A stretch of 50,021 bases of DNA, from assembly GCA_964345035.1 (NCBI GenBank), contig CAYFPO010000012.1, positions 1 through 50,021 on the forward strand, read 5' to 3'. The position numbers were made by a program, and so were the translations under genes. The DNA comes from CAYFPO01 sp964345035 (GTDB lineage Bacteria; Fidelibacterota; Marinisomatia; SCGC-AAA003-L08; GCA-002704045). The number at the start of each line of letters is the position of its first letter. Within the stretch, counting starts at the first letter, position 1. Positions 16,229-24,528 of the stretch are shown piece by piece. The notes under the pieces were generated by a model that was not told the origin of the DNA, did no database searches, and saw only the letters and a list, made by a program, of their open reading frames with translations.

Positions 16229-18319
16229 TTAGAATAAAAATGGTGCTGTTACCAATGAAACAACAGACATTAATTTTATTAATATATTCAATGAAGGACC
16301 TGAAGTATCTTTAAATGGATCACCCACAGTGTCGCCAACTACAGCGGCCTTGTGAACATCTGAGCCCTTACCAAAATGTTCTCCATTAATTTCTATGCCT
16401 TCTTCAATCATTTTTTTGGCATTGTCCCAGGCACCACCTGCATTTGATTGGAAAATAGCCATAAGTACTCCTGATACTGTAACTCCTGCCAGTAATCCAC
16501 CTAATGCAGCCGCACCGAATAGTTTTCCAACTATTACCGGTGTTAATACTGCAAGTAATCCGGGTATGAGCATTTCTTTAATTGCAGCCTGAGTGGAAAT
16601 TTCAACACATTTTCCATGTTCTGCTTTACTAAGTCCTGCCTCATAAACTGATTTTTCTTCATCAGACCAGGTTGATTCGTCACCTTTGCCCAGCAATTCC
16701 AAAGCCGCTTTTAATTCAGGTATATCTCTGAACTGGCGACGTACTTCCTCTATCATTGACATAGCTGCTCTGCCAACTGCGCCCATAGCCAATGAAGAAA
16801 ATAAGAATGGCAGCATTCCACCAACAAACAATCCACCCATCACTTTAGCATCTGTCAGGTTTATGGAATCGATTCCTGCTACTGCTCTAAATGATGCAAA
16901 TAAAGCTAATGTAGTGAGGGCTGCTGAGCCAATGGCAAATCCCTTACCTATTGCTGCTGTGGTATTTCCAACAGCATCCAATTTATCGGTTCTTTCTCTA
17001 ACTTCAGATGGTAATTCCGCCATTTCTGCAATACCACCGGCATTGTCAGATATAGGACCATAAGCATCTACTGCTAATTGGATACCAGTATTTGCCAGCA
17101 TTCCCAGGGCTGCCATTGCCACACCGTACAAGCCAGCAAATTCATAAGCTCCTATAATTGCGGCAGCAATAATTAAAATTGGAATTGCTGTAGATTGCAT
17201 TCCTACACCAAGACCTGAAATGATATTAGTAGCAGGGCCTGTTACAGATTGATTGGCTACTGATTTTACGGGAGATGTGCCTGTACCTGTGTAATGTTCC
17301 GTAATTATACCTATTCCTAAACCTGCCAGTAATCCAATTAAAGTTGCATAGAAAATTCCCATTCCGTCAGCAATATTTAGTGTTATTAAAAAATACATAA
17401 CTACTACCATTATAGCAGATGAGCCAAATTCTCCAATATTTAAAGCTTTTTGAGGGCTGCCTCCTTCTTTTACAGAAACCATAAATGTACCAATTATAGA
17501 AACTACGATGCCGGCTCCAGCAATATAAAGCGGTAGTAACACATAAATGAGTTCTCCAAAAATAGCCCAGCCTAAGACCATAGAACCAATGATTGCACCA
17601 ACATAGGATTCAAAGAGATCTGCACCCATTCCTGCAACATCTCCAACATTATCACCGACATTATCCGCAATTGTTGCCGGATTCAATGGGTGATCCTCGG
17701 GAATTCCAGCCTCAACCTTTCCAACCAAATCAGCACCCACATCAGCAGCTTTAGTATAAATTCCACCTCCGACGCGGGCAAATAAAGCAATGGAAGATGC
17801 ACCGAGTGAAAATCCTGTCAGGGCCTGGATTAATTTTGCAGAATCTGTAAAAAATTCAAATGAATGATAAATATAAAATAGTCCTGTAACTCCCAATACT
17901 CCTAATCCAACAACACTAAGACCCATTACAGAGCCCCCGGTGAAAGCTACATTTAATGCTTTAGCAAGACCGTTCTGAGCGGCATGTGTAGTTCTGTTAT
18001 TTGCTTTGGTTGCAACTCTCATCCCTAAGAACCCGGCCAATCCGGATGCCAATGCACCTGCTAAAAATGAAATTGAAACCAGGATGGAATCTCCCTTACT
18101 GTTTGCAGAGAATGCCAATAAAACCGCTACAAGTATAACAAATATTGCTAAAACCTTATACTCGGCTTTTAAGAATGCCATTGCACCATCGGAAATACTG
18201 GCTCCAATTTGCTTCATTCTATCAGAGCCTTCATCTTGAGCATTTATCCAACCGGTTTTCCAAAAGGCATAAAGCATTGCCAATATACCAGCTCCTAATA
18301 CAAAATATAATTTATCCAC
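16229..18319 (-). CDS. hppA: Membrane-bound K+-dependent pyrophosphatase (ion pump)
   Basis: A 696-residue polytopic enzyme coupling PPi hydrolysis to ion export. The substrate loops DVGADLVGKVEAGIPEDHP (193-211) and NVGDNVGDVAGMGADLFESY (220-239) are intact. GNTTAAIGKG near 451-460 has Ala where K+-independent enzymes carry Lys, so activity should need K+. Glu237 in DLFESY occupies the Na+-PPase-type position (as in Thermotoga maritima) rather than the shifted one of plant H+-PPases, so Na+ or mixed Na+/H+ pumping is more likely than pure H+ pumping; this is inferred by eye. It starts at GTG, overlapping the pth stop by one base. Confidence 0.95.
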   Translation of the reverse strand: MDKLYFVLGAGILAMLYAFWKTGWINAQDEGSDRMKQIGASISDGAMAFLKAEYKVLAIFVILVAVLLAFSANSKGDSILVSISFLAGALASGLAGFLGMRVATKANNRTTHAAQNGLAKALNVAFTGGSVMGLSVVGLGVLGVTGLFYIYHSFEFFTDSAKLIQALTGFSLGASSIALFARVGGGIYTKAADVGADLVGKVEAGIPEDHPLNPATIADNVGDNVGDVAGMGADLFESYVGAIIGSMVLGWAIFGELIYVLLPLYIAGAGIVVSIIGTFMVSVKEGGSPQKALNIGEFGSSAIMVVVMYFLITLNIADGMGIFYATLIGLLAGLGIGIITEHYTGTGTSPVKSVANQSVTGPATNIISGLGVGMQSTAIPILIIAAAIIGAYEFAGLYGVAMAALGMLANTGIQLAVDAYGPISDNAGGIAEMAELPSEVRERTDKLDAVGNTTAAIGKGFAIGSAALTTLALFASFRAVAGIDSINLTDAKVMGGLFVGGMLPFLFSSLAMGAVGRAAMSMIEEVRRQFRDIPELKAALELLGKGDESTWSDEEKSVYEAGLSKAEHGKCVEISTQAAIKEMLIPGLLAVLTPVIVGKLFGAAALGGLLAGVTVSGVLMAIFQSNAGGAWDNAKKMIEEGIEINGEHFGKGSDVHKAAVVGDTVGDPFKDTSGPSLNILIKLMSVVSLVTAPFLF

Positions 18320-18888
18320 TAATTCCTTTCTTCGTTATTTTTCTCATTATACTGATTCATTGTTTCTGTAATACCATTTTCAATATAACAGTTTATCCCG
18401 TTGCAAGCCTTTTCTAATACTTTCCTGACTTTATCTTGGTACCTCTTTGAAAATGGAGATAACACATAATTTTCTGATGGTTTCATTTCATCCTCTGTAG
18501 CAATTCCAAGTCTTAGACGATGGAAATCTTCAGATCCCAGTTGATATATGATGGATTCGATTCCTTTATGTCCTCCCGTACCACCACCTTTTTTGAATCG
18601 AATGTTTCCCAGCGGGAGATCAATGTCATCATAAATCACCAGCAATTCTTCCTGATGAGCTTTGAAATAATTACAGAATTCAGACACAGCAATACCGCTC
18701 TTATTCATATAGGTAGTTGGCTTCATTAAGCAGAGTTCATTCTTTTTTGCATATTGATAACTACCTCTTCCTGCTTGAAAATTCAATGTATGCTGTTCGG
18801 AAAATCTATCCACTACCCAAAATCCGAAATTATGCTTCGTATTTGAATATTTCCTTCCTGGGTTTCCTAATCCAATGAGGATGTTCAC
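18319..18888 (-). CDS. pth: Peptidyl-tRNA hydrolase
   Basis: A 189-residue Pth that releases peptides from peptidyl-tRNA dropped by stalled ribosomes. LIGLGNPGRKYSNTKHNFGFWV carries the conserved Asn and catalytic His near residue 20. KPTTYMNKSG and YDDIDLPLGNIRFKKGGGTGGHKG are the other signatures. The GTG start overlaps the bL25 stop (GTGA), and the end overlaps the hppA start by one base. The bL25-pth pairing is common in bacteria. The C-terminus runs slightly past the core with an Asn/Glu-rich end. Confidence 0.96.
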   Translation of the reverse strand: MNILIGLGNPGRKYSNTKHNFGFWVVDRFSEQHTLNFQAGRGSYQYAKKNELCLMKPTTYMNKSGIAVSEFCNYFKAHQEELLVIYDDIDLPLGNIRFKKGGGTGGHKGIESIIYQLGSEDFHRLRLGIATEDEMKPSENYVLSPFSKRYQDKVRKVLEKACNGINCYIENGITETMNQYNEKNNEERN

Positions 18889-19583
18889 TTTTCAGAATCA
18901 TCACCTTCTTTTGTATCTTCCGTATCTTCAGAGTCTGCTTCTTCGCCTTCTTCACCTTCCGGTACTTCACCTTCTTCAAAGGTAATATCTTCTTCCTCTT
19001 CCGGAACTGTAGAAATTAAATCTTCTTCTCTCATTGCATGAGTAACTGAAGCAACTACCACATCTTCAGAAATTGCAAGTTCAACATTTTCAGGTAGGTT
19101 TATTGCCCCTGCATGCATACTTTCACCGAGATGTAATTCACTCACATCAATTTCTATATTATCAGGAATTTCCGTAGGTAGACATACAATATCCAATTCC
19201 ACCAAAGGATGTGTCAAATTACCACCTTCTTCCGTTACGCCGATTGGTTCACCATTTAATACCAGAGGAACTTTAATCTGAACTTTTTCATCCATCTTCA
19301 CACCATATAAATCCAGATGTAGAACTTCATCGGTGACCGGATGATATTGCACATCTTTAAATAAAACGGTTCTCAATTTTCCGCCGACACTTACTTTATA
19401 TAAATGTGCTCCTGATTTGGATGCAGCAGTTAACTCTTTCGCATTTATATAGAAATGTGTGCTGGATTTACTGTCTGCTGAATAATACACACCGGGAATA
19501 TTCCCTTCCCGCCTTAACAATTTGTTCGCCTTTTTACCAAAATCTTCACGACGATTTACTTCTAATTTGTATTCTGTAGCCAT
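18885..19583 (-). CDS. rplY: Ribosomal protein bL25 (TL5/Ctc type) with acidic tail
   Basis: A 232-residue general-stress-type bL25 that binds 5S rRNA. The N-terminal L25 domain (GKKANKLLRREGNIPGVYY) is followed by the TL5 beta domain (KVPLVLNGEPIGVTEEGG; DIEIDVSEL-like segment). The last ~45 residues are almost entirely Glu, Asp, Gly, Ser and Thr. It lies 21 bases after prs and is coupled to pth through a GTGA overlap. Together with bS6 it is one of two ribosomal proteins here with long encoded acidic tails. Confidence 0.95.
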   Translation of the reverse strand: MATEYKLEVNRREDFGKKANKLLRREGNIPGVYYSADSKSSTHFYINAKELTAASKSGAHLYKVSVGGKLRTVLFKDVQYHPVTDEVLHLDLYGVKMDEKVQIKVPLVLNGEPIGVTEEGGNLTHPLVELDIVCLPTEIPDNIEIDVSELHLGESMHAGAINLPENVELAISEDVVVASVTHAMREEDLISTVPEEEEDITFEEGEVPEGEEGEEADSEDTEDTKEGDDSEK

Positions 19584-19604
19584 AATTAACTCCTCACTAA
19601 AATT

Positions 19605-20537
19605 TTAATTGTCAAACATTGAACTTAAGGATTCACCTGAATCAATTCTTCTTATTGATTCACCAAAAACTTTTGCCGTTGACACAATTTCCAATTTATC
19701 AATTACCTTTTCCTTTGAGACTGCAATTGTATCACATACAATTACCTTGGACAGAGAAGATTTTTTCAATCTATTGATTGACTCTCCTGACAAAACAGGA
19801 TGGGTTGCAACACAGGTGACATCTATTGCTCCATGTGCAATGGCAGTTTCTGCAGCATTGCAAATGGTTCCTGCTGTATCTATCATATCATCTATAATGA
19901 TGACATGTTTATCCTGTAGATCACCAACAAGATTTACAACCACTGCCTGATTTGGTTTTGGTCGTCTTTTGTCTATCAAAGCAAATCCTACATGCATTTT
20001 CTTAGCATAAGATTGTCCCATTTTTGCGCCGCCCACATCAGGTGCAAGTACAACTCCATTGGATTCATCCAGTTCAAATTGGTTCAATCTGTCCATTATT
20101 GCAATCCGTGAGTACAAATGGTCAAACGGAATATTAACAAATCCCTGAATCTGCGGTGAATGAAGATCCATACAAATAATTCGGTCAACTCCTACTGCAG
20201 TCATTAAATCGAGCATTAATCTTGCAGATATGGGTACTCGCGGTCTGTCTTTTCTGTCCTGTCTTCCGTATCCTAGATAAGGGATAACAGCAATCACATT
20301 CCTTGCTGATGCCCGTTTTGCTGCATCCAGAAGCAGAAGTAATTCGATTATATTATCGGAAGTCGAGTTCAGTGACTGAACAATATATACATCTTCATTC
20401 CGAATATTCTCAAGATATGCAACATTTAATTCGCCATCACTGAACTTCATGATTTCCAATTTCCCAAGCTGCATTCCAAGGTATTCTGCAATTCCTTCGG
20501 CTAAAACAGGATTGGATTTTCCACTGAATATCTTCAT
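19605..20537 (-). CDS. prs: Ribose-phosphate pyrophosphokinase (PRPP synthetase)
   Basis: A 310-residue enzyme making PRPP from ribose-5-phosphate and ATP for nucleotide, His and Trp synthesis. MKIFSGKSNPVLAEGIAEYL is the standard N-terminus, which fixes the start. Other signatures are SFSDGE-like KFSDGE, YLGYGRQDRKDRPR (flexible ATP loop), CMDLHSPQIQGF and the PRPP loop IIDDMIDTAGT. Its ATG lies only four bases after the mature 3' end of tRNA-Gln, with no Shine-Dalgarno, so tRNA processing would leave a nearly leaderless mRNA. It is followed by rplY. Confidence 0.97.
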   Translation of the reverse strand: MKIFSGKSNPVLAEGIAEYLGMQLGKLEIMKFSDGELNVAYLENIRNEDVYIVQSLNSTSDNIIELLLLLDAAKRASARNVIAVIPYLGYGRQDRKDRPRVPISARLMLDLMTAVGVDRIICMDLHSPQIQGFVNIPFDHLYSRIAIMDRLNQFELDESNGVVLAPDVGGAKMGQSYAKKMHVGFALIDKRRPKPNQAVVVNLVGDLQDKHVIIIDDMIDTAGTICNAAETAIAHGAIDVTCVATHPVLSGESINRLKKSSLSKVIVCDTIAVSKEKVIDKLEIVSTAKVFGESIRRIDSGESLSSMFDN

Positions 20538-20541
20538 TTCG

Positions 20542-20612
20542 TTCGGGGACTAGGATTCGAACCTAGATTGACGGGACCAAAACCCGTAGTCCTGCCATTA
20601 GACCATCCCCGA
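20542..20612 (-). tRNA. tRNA-Gln (anticodon TTG)
   Basis: A 71-base cloverleaf read on the minus strand: acceptor TCGGGGA/TCCCCGA with discriminator A, anticodon stem ACGGG/CCCGT around the loop TTTTGGT, and a GGTTCGAATCC T-arm. No CCA is encoded. It is 22 bases after tRNA-Asn and 4 bases before the prs ATG. Anticodon UUG reads CAA and, by wobble, CAG. Confidence 0.95.
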
Positions 20613-20634
20613 TTAGATAATCTAATACTATCTG

Positions 20635-20708
20635 CTGGGGCGGGTGGATTCGAACCACCAACCGCCTGATTAACAGTCAGGTGCAACTGCCAGTTGTGCT
20701 ACGCCCCA
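20635..20708 (-). tRNA. tRNA-Asn (anticodon GTT)
   Basis: A 74-base cloverleaf on the minus strand: acceptor TGGGGCG/CGCCCCA with discriminator G, anticodon stem CCTGA/TCAGG around CTGTTAA, and a GGTTCGAATCC T-arm. The D-stem has three pairs plus a mismatch. No CCA is encoded. It sits 16 bases after the ispE stop, so it is probably cut from the same transcript. Confidence 0.95.
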
Positions 20709-20724
20709 TCACAAGAGCATAATG

Positions 20725-21570
20725 TTAATTATTTCTGTTGGGAAATGTAATAATTGACTGGTAGGATGTAAACAGATTTTGGGCCTTTTCCGCCATCTGA
20801 AGATCTTTGTATATACCAAACACAGTCGAACCACTACCCGACAGACTGGCAAAATCCGCACCTGAAGTTATTAATTCCGTTTTGATTTTACCAATTTCTG
20901 GATATGTTGATATTATCAACCCCTCAAAATCATTTTTAAATAAATGCCACTTTAGCGACTCTGAAAGGGGCGCAAATTTAGGATGGTTTGTATTACGCTG
21001 CAAAATCTTATTTAAATTATCATACGCCCATTTTGTAGAAATGTGAATAGATGGTATGACCAGTAAAAATACCAATCCATCCGGAAGCTGGTTTTGCTGG
21101 GGTGTTAATTTATCTCCAATACCTTCCGCCATCTGAAGGCCTCCATTAATGAAAAATGGAACATCTGCTCCTAATTCTGAACCAATTTTTTCCAGTTCTG
21201 TAACTGTAAATTTTAAATCCCATAAATAATTCATAGCTTTCAGAACAGAGGCTGCATTGCTGCTGCCACCACCAAGACCTGCACCTACAGGAATATGTTT
21301 CTCCAGAGTTATGCGGTAATCCTTTAAGTTTTTTTCTATACGAGATTTTATGAGTCGGTAGGCCTTTGTTACAATATTGGTTTCACCTGCATCAACTTGA
21401 ATTCCTTTAATAATCAATTCAAATTCCTTTGCAGGCGTGAAAGTCATGTCATCCCCAAATTCCAATTCTGAAAATAATGTACTGAGATTATGATATCTAT
21501 CTGGACGCTTATTGAGGATTCGTAAATACAGGTTCACCTTGGCGTGTGAACAGATTTTATATTCAGTCAT
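20725..21570 (-). CDS. ispE: IspE, 4-diphosphocytidyl-2-C-methyl-D-erythritol kinase
   Basis: A GHMP kinase phosphorylating CDP-methylerythritol in the MEP isoprenoid pathway. It begins KICSHAKVNLYLRI. The ATP loop is PVGAGLGGGSSNAA, and a C-terminal LSGSGSTVFG (GHMP motif 3) follows. I chose the ATG at 21570, eight bases inside the gltX end, because the conserved core starts right after it; an ATG at 21621 would add 17 unlikely residues. It is followed by two tRNA genes. ispF is two genes upstream, so two MEP enzymes flank gltX. Confidence 0.95.
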   Translation of the reverse strand: MTEYKICSHAKVNLYLRILNKRPDRYHNLSTLFSELEFGDDMTFTPAKEFELIIKGIQVDAGETNIVTKAYRLIKSRIEKNLKDYRITLEKHIPVGAGLGGGSSNAASVLKAMNYLWDLKFTVTELEKIGSELGADVPFFINGGLQMAEGIGDKLTPQQNQLPDGLVFLLVIPSIHISTKWAYDNLNKILQRNTNHPKFAPLSESLKWHLFKNDFEGLIISTYPEIGKIKTELITSGADFASLSGSGSTVFGIYKDLQMAEKAQNLFTSYQSIITFPNRNN

Positions 21571-22969
21571 GAAGTTGTGAAAGCACTCTGTCTTTACAGG
21601 ATTCATGTCCAAGAATTTCAACTATACTTCCCAAATCTGGTCCGTGCATTTTACCTGTGAGTGCTATTCGGATGGGCATCCATAAATCCTTACCCTTTAT
21701 TCCAGTATCTGACTGAATTGATTTCATAATGGATTTGAAATTATCTTCTGTCATGGATTGTACATCATAGATATATTTAGAAAATAGACTAAAGACTTTT
21801 TGTGATGATTCTTGGAGGATGATTGATTTACATTCTTCATCCACTGAAAAATTAAACAGAAATTCAAGCTCATCTTTCACATCTGACAACTGTTCTAATT
21901 TTTCATTTACCAGTTCCAACATTGCTTCAGTCACATTCCATTCTTCGGGTATATACGGATTGCAAACGGACAATAATTCTGATGGGGATTTTGATCTTAT
22001 GTAGTATGTGTTCATCCACCTGAATTTTTGGATGTCAAATACAGCACCTGCTTTGTGAATTCGATCCAGTGAAAACTCCCGGATTAGTTCGTCCAGGGAA
22101 TAATATTCCCGATCACCGGAAGCATGCCACCCCAGTAATGCTAAATAATTATTGACTGTTTCTGGCAAAAATCCCTTCTGAATATAATCTTCTACGGAAA
22201 CATCGTTTTGACGTTTAGACAGCTTTGTTTTATCACTGTTTAAAATGAGAGGTAGATGAGCAAATTCTGGTTTTTCCCATTCAAAATAATCATACAAAAG
22301 TAAATGTTTAGGCATACTGGAAATCCATTCTTCACCCCTGATAACGTGGGTGATATTCATTAGATGGTCATCTACAACGTTTGCAAAATGATATGTAGGA
22401 AATCCATCTGCTTTTATTAAAATCTGATCTTCGATCAGTGTAAGATCAAATTCTATTTTACCGCGGACTTTATCAGTGAATTCAATTGATCCGGTATTAG
22501 GCACCTTTATCCGTATGACGTAAGGAACATTTTCCATCCGGTGATTCCTGTCTTCCTTTGGAATTTGTCTACATTTACCATCATATCCAGCAATTTTCTG
22601 ATTTTTCTGCTGGAATTTTCTCATTTCATCCAGTCGTTCAGAACTACAAAAACATGGATATGCCAGATCATTTTCCAACAAAAGATCTTTCTTTGATTTG
22701 TAAATATCCAATCTTTCAGATTGAACATAGGGGCCATACTCACCCGGGTTGCCAGGTCCTTCATCAGGTTCAATTCCTGCCCATTTCAGTGATGACAGGA
22801 GATTTTCCAATGCCCCTTCAGTTTTTCTGGTTTGATCGGTATCCTCAATCCTCAGGATCATTTTACCGTCATTCTGCCGTGCAAATAGAAAATTATATAG
22901 TGCTGTACGTAATCCGCCAATGTGCAGAAATCCGGTGGGACTCGGTGCAAATCGTACTCTGACAGACAT
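21563..22969 (-). CDS. gltX: Glutamyl-tRNA synthetase
   Basis: A class I aminoacyl-tRNA synthetase of 468 residues. The HIGH-type motif is HIGG (16-19) within FAPSPTGFLHIGG, and the KMSKS-type motif is KLSKR (249-253). Zinc-site-like cysteines lie at 106, 108 and 133 with Tyr129. Length is normal. Whether it is discriminating or also charges tRNA-Gln cannot be told by eye; no gatCAB or glnS occurs in this window. The start is two bases after the ispF stop region and the end overlaps ispE. Confidence 0.96.
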   Translation of the reverse strand: MSVRVRFAPSPTGFLHIGGLRTALYNFLFARQNDGKMILRIEDTDQTRKTEGALENLLSSLKWAGIEPDEGPGNPGEYGPYVQSERLDIYKSKKDLLLENDLAYPCFCSSERLDEMRKFQQKNQKIAGYDGKCRQIPKEDRNHRMENVPYVIRIKVPNTGSIEFTDKVRGKIEFDLTLIEDQILIKADGFPTYHFANVVDDHLMNITHVIRGEEWISSMPKHLLLYDYFEWEKPEFAHLPLILNSDKTKLSKRQNDVSVEDYIQKGFLPETVNNYLALLGWHASGDREYYSLDELIREFSLDRIHKAGAVFDIQKFRWMNTYYIRSKSPSELLSVCNPYIPEEWNVTEAMLELVNEKLEQLSDVKDELEFLFNFSVDEECKSIILQESSQKVFSLFSKYIYDVQSMTEDNFKSIMKSIQSDTGIKGKDLWMPIRIALTGKMHGPDLGSIVEILGHESCKDRVLSQLHD

Positions 22970-22970
22970 A

Positions 22971-23453
22971 TTATTCGTTCTTAAAAATCATTACAGATGC
23001 AAGTGAACATATACCTTCATTTTTTCCAATAAAACCAAGATGGTCTGTTGTGGTTGCTTTGATCGAAATTTCTGTAGTTGAAAGTTGTAAAATATTGGCA
23101 ATATTGGATTTCATCTGCTGTATATATGGAAGTAGTTTCGGTTCCTGAAGAATTATTGTACTGTCAATGTTTCCAATTGAATATCCTTCATCAATCATCA
23201 AATTATAAGAATGTTTAAGAAAATTACTGCTGTCTGCATTTTTCCACTTAGGATCCGATGAGGGAAAATGTATTCCTATATCTCCTTTATTGTTTGCACC
23301 CAATATTGCATCAGTTAGGGCATGAAAGAGCACGTCTCCGTCACTGTGACCTTTAGATCCTTTTGAATATTCGATTTGTACCCCGCCAATAATTAGGGGA
23401 ATGCCTTCAATCAGTTGATGGCAGTCTATCCCCTGACCAACTTTGAAATTCAT
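22971..23453 (-). CDS. ispF: IspF, 2-C-methyl-D-erythritol 2,4-cyclodiphosphate synthase
   Basis: A 160-residue trimeric zinc enzyme of the MEP pathway. It has the metal-binding GQGIDCHQL (Asp and His near residues 10-12), GHSDGDVLFHALTDAILGA with the second metal His, and IHFPSSDPKW. C-terminal KATTTDHLGFIGKNEGI is the standard signature. Length normal. It sits six bases after queA and one base before gltX, within the leftward ruvB-to-ispE run. Confidence 0.97.
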   Translation of the reverse strand: MNFKVGQGIDCHQLIEGIPLIIGGVQIEYSKGSKGHSDGDVLFHALTDAILGANNKGDIGIHFPSSDPKWKNADSSNFLKHSYNLMIDEGYSIGNIDSTIILQEPKLLPYIQQMKSNIANILQLSTTEISIKATTTDHLGFIGKNEGICSLASVMIFKNE

Positions 23454-23459
23454 AGGACG

Positions 23460-24518
23460 TTAAATGACCATCATGGCATCACCATAGCTGTAAAATCTGT
23501 ATTTCTTTTCTATGGCTTCTTTGTATGCTTCGAGGAGAAAATCCTTTTTTGTAAATGCAGCAACCATCATCATCAATGTTGATTTAGGTTGATGCAGGTT
23601 GGTTACCAAATTATCAACCATTTTAAAGTCATAGGGAGGATATATAAATTTATCCGTCCATCCCTGGGTTGCAGTAATTTGAAATCCAGATACTGTCACT
23701 GTTTCCAGGGTTCGAACGGTAGATGTACCAACTGCAATCACTTTACGTCGTTTTTCCTTAGCCATATTAATTATGTTTGCTGTTTTTCCTGGTACCCTGT
23801 AGTATTCTGAATCCATTTGATGCCGTGTTAAATCTTCTACCATAATTGGGCGAAATGTTCCCAATCCTATATGTAATGTTACATAAGCAAGCTTTACACC
23901 TTTGTCTTCCAGTTCATTCAACAATTCCTTTGAAAAATGGAGACCTGCAGTAGGTGCTGCGACAGATCCTCTTTCTTCGGCATATACAGTTTGATACATT
24001 TCTTTATCTTTTGGTGTTGGTTTTCGTTTGATGTATGGGGGTAAAGGTGACATCCCATGTTCATCAATAAAAGGATAAATTGTTGGCACATCATATTCAA
24101 ATCGAAGCACTCTTCCGCCTGATATTGTATTATCTATAACATCGCATTCTACGCCATCACCAAAAATTAATTTGTTGCCAATACGGACTTTCCTTGCTGG
24201 TCTCACCATTGCTTCCCAGAGATCATTTTCTAATTCTCTCAGTAAAAAAACTTCAACCTTGGATTCCGATTTTTCTTTCCAGGCATAAATTCTGGCAGGA
24301 TACACCATAGTATTATTCATCACAAGGACATCGCCCTTTCGCATAAATTCACCAATATCCCTAAAGCGTTTATGATGTATGGAATTATCCTTGGTGTCCA
24401 ATACCATTAATTTACATGCTTCACGATTTTTTGAAGGATGTTGTGCAATTCTCTCTTCTGGAATTTCCATTTCAAATTCTGAAAGACGAGGTGGTTTTTC
24501 AACTGAACTAAATAACAT
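23460..24518 (-). CDS. queA: QueA, S-adenosylmethionine:tRNA ribosyltransferase-isomerase
   Basis: It builds epoxyqueuosine on tRNA from preQ1-modified tRNA and SAM. Signatures: FEMEIPEERIAQHP at the start, DVLVMNNT(M)VYPARI, SVAAPTAGLHF and HIGLGTFRP. I chose the ATG at 24518 because it has a strong AAAAAGGAAATT ribosome site and matches family length; an upstream ATG at 24602 would overlap ruvB by 74 bases. It is about 10 bases downstream of ruvB, the common ruvB-queA neighbourhood. Confidence 0.96.
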   Translation of the reverse strand: MLFSSVEKPPRLSEFEMEIPEERIAQHPSKNREACKLMVLDTKDNSIHHKRFRDIGEFMRKGDVLVMNNTMVYPARIYAWKEKSESKVEVFLLRELENDLWEAMVRPARKVRIGNKLIFGDGVECDVIDNTISGGRVLRFEYDVPTIYPFIDEHGMSPLPPYIKRKPTPKDKEMYQTVYAEERGSVAAPTAGLHFSKELLNELEDKGVKLAYVTLHIGLGTFRPIMVEDLTRHQMDSEYYRVPGKTANIINMAKEKRRKVIAVGTSTVRTLETVTVSGFQITATQGWTDKFIYPPYDFKMVDNLVTNLHQPKSTLMMMVAAFTKKDFLLEAYKEAIEKKYRFYSYGDAMMVI

Positions 24519-24528
24519 AATTTCCTTT

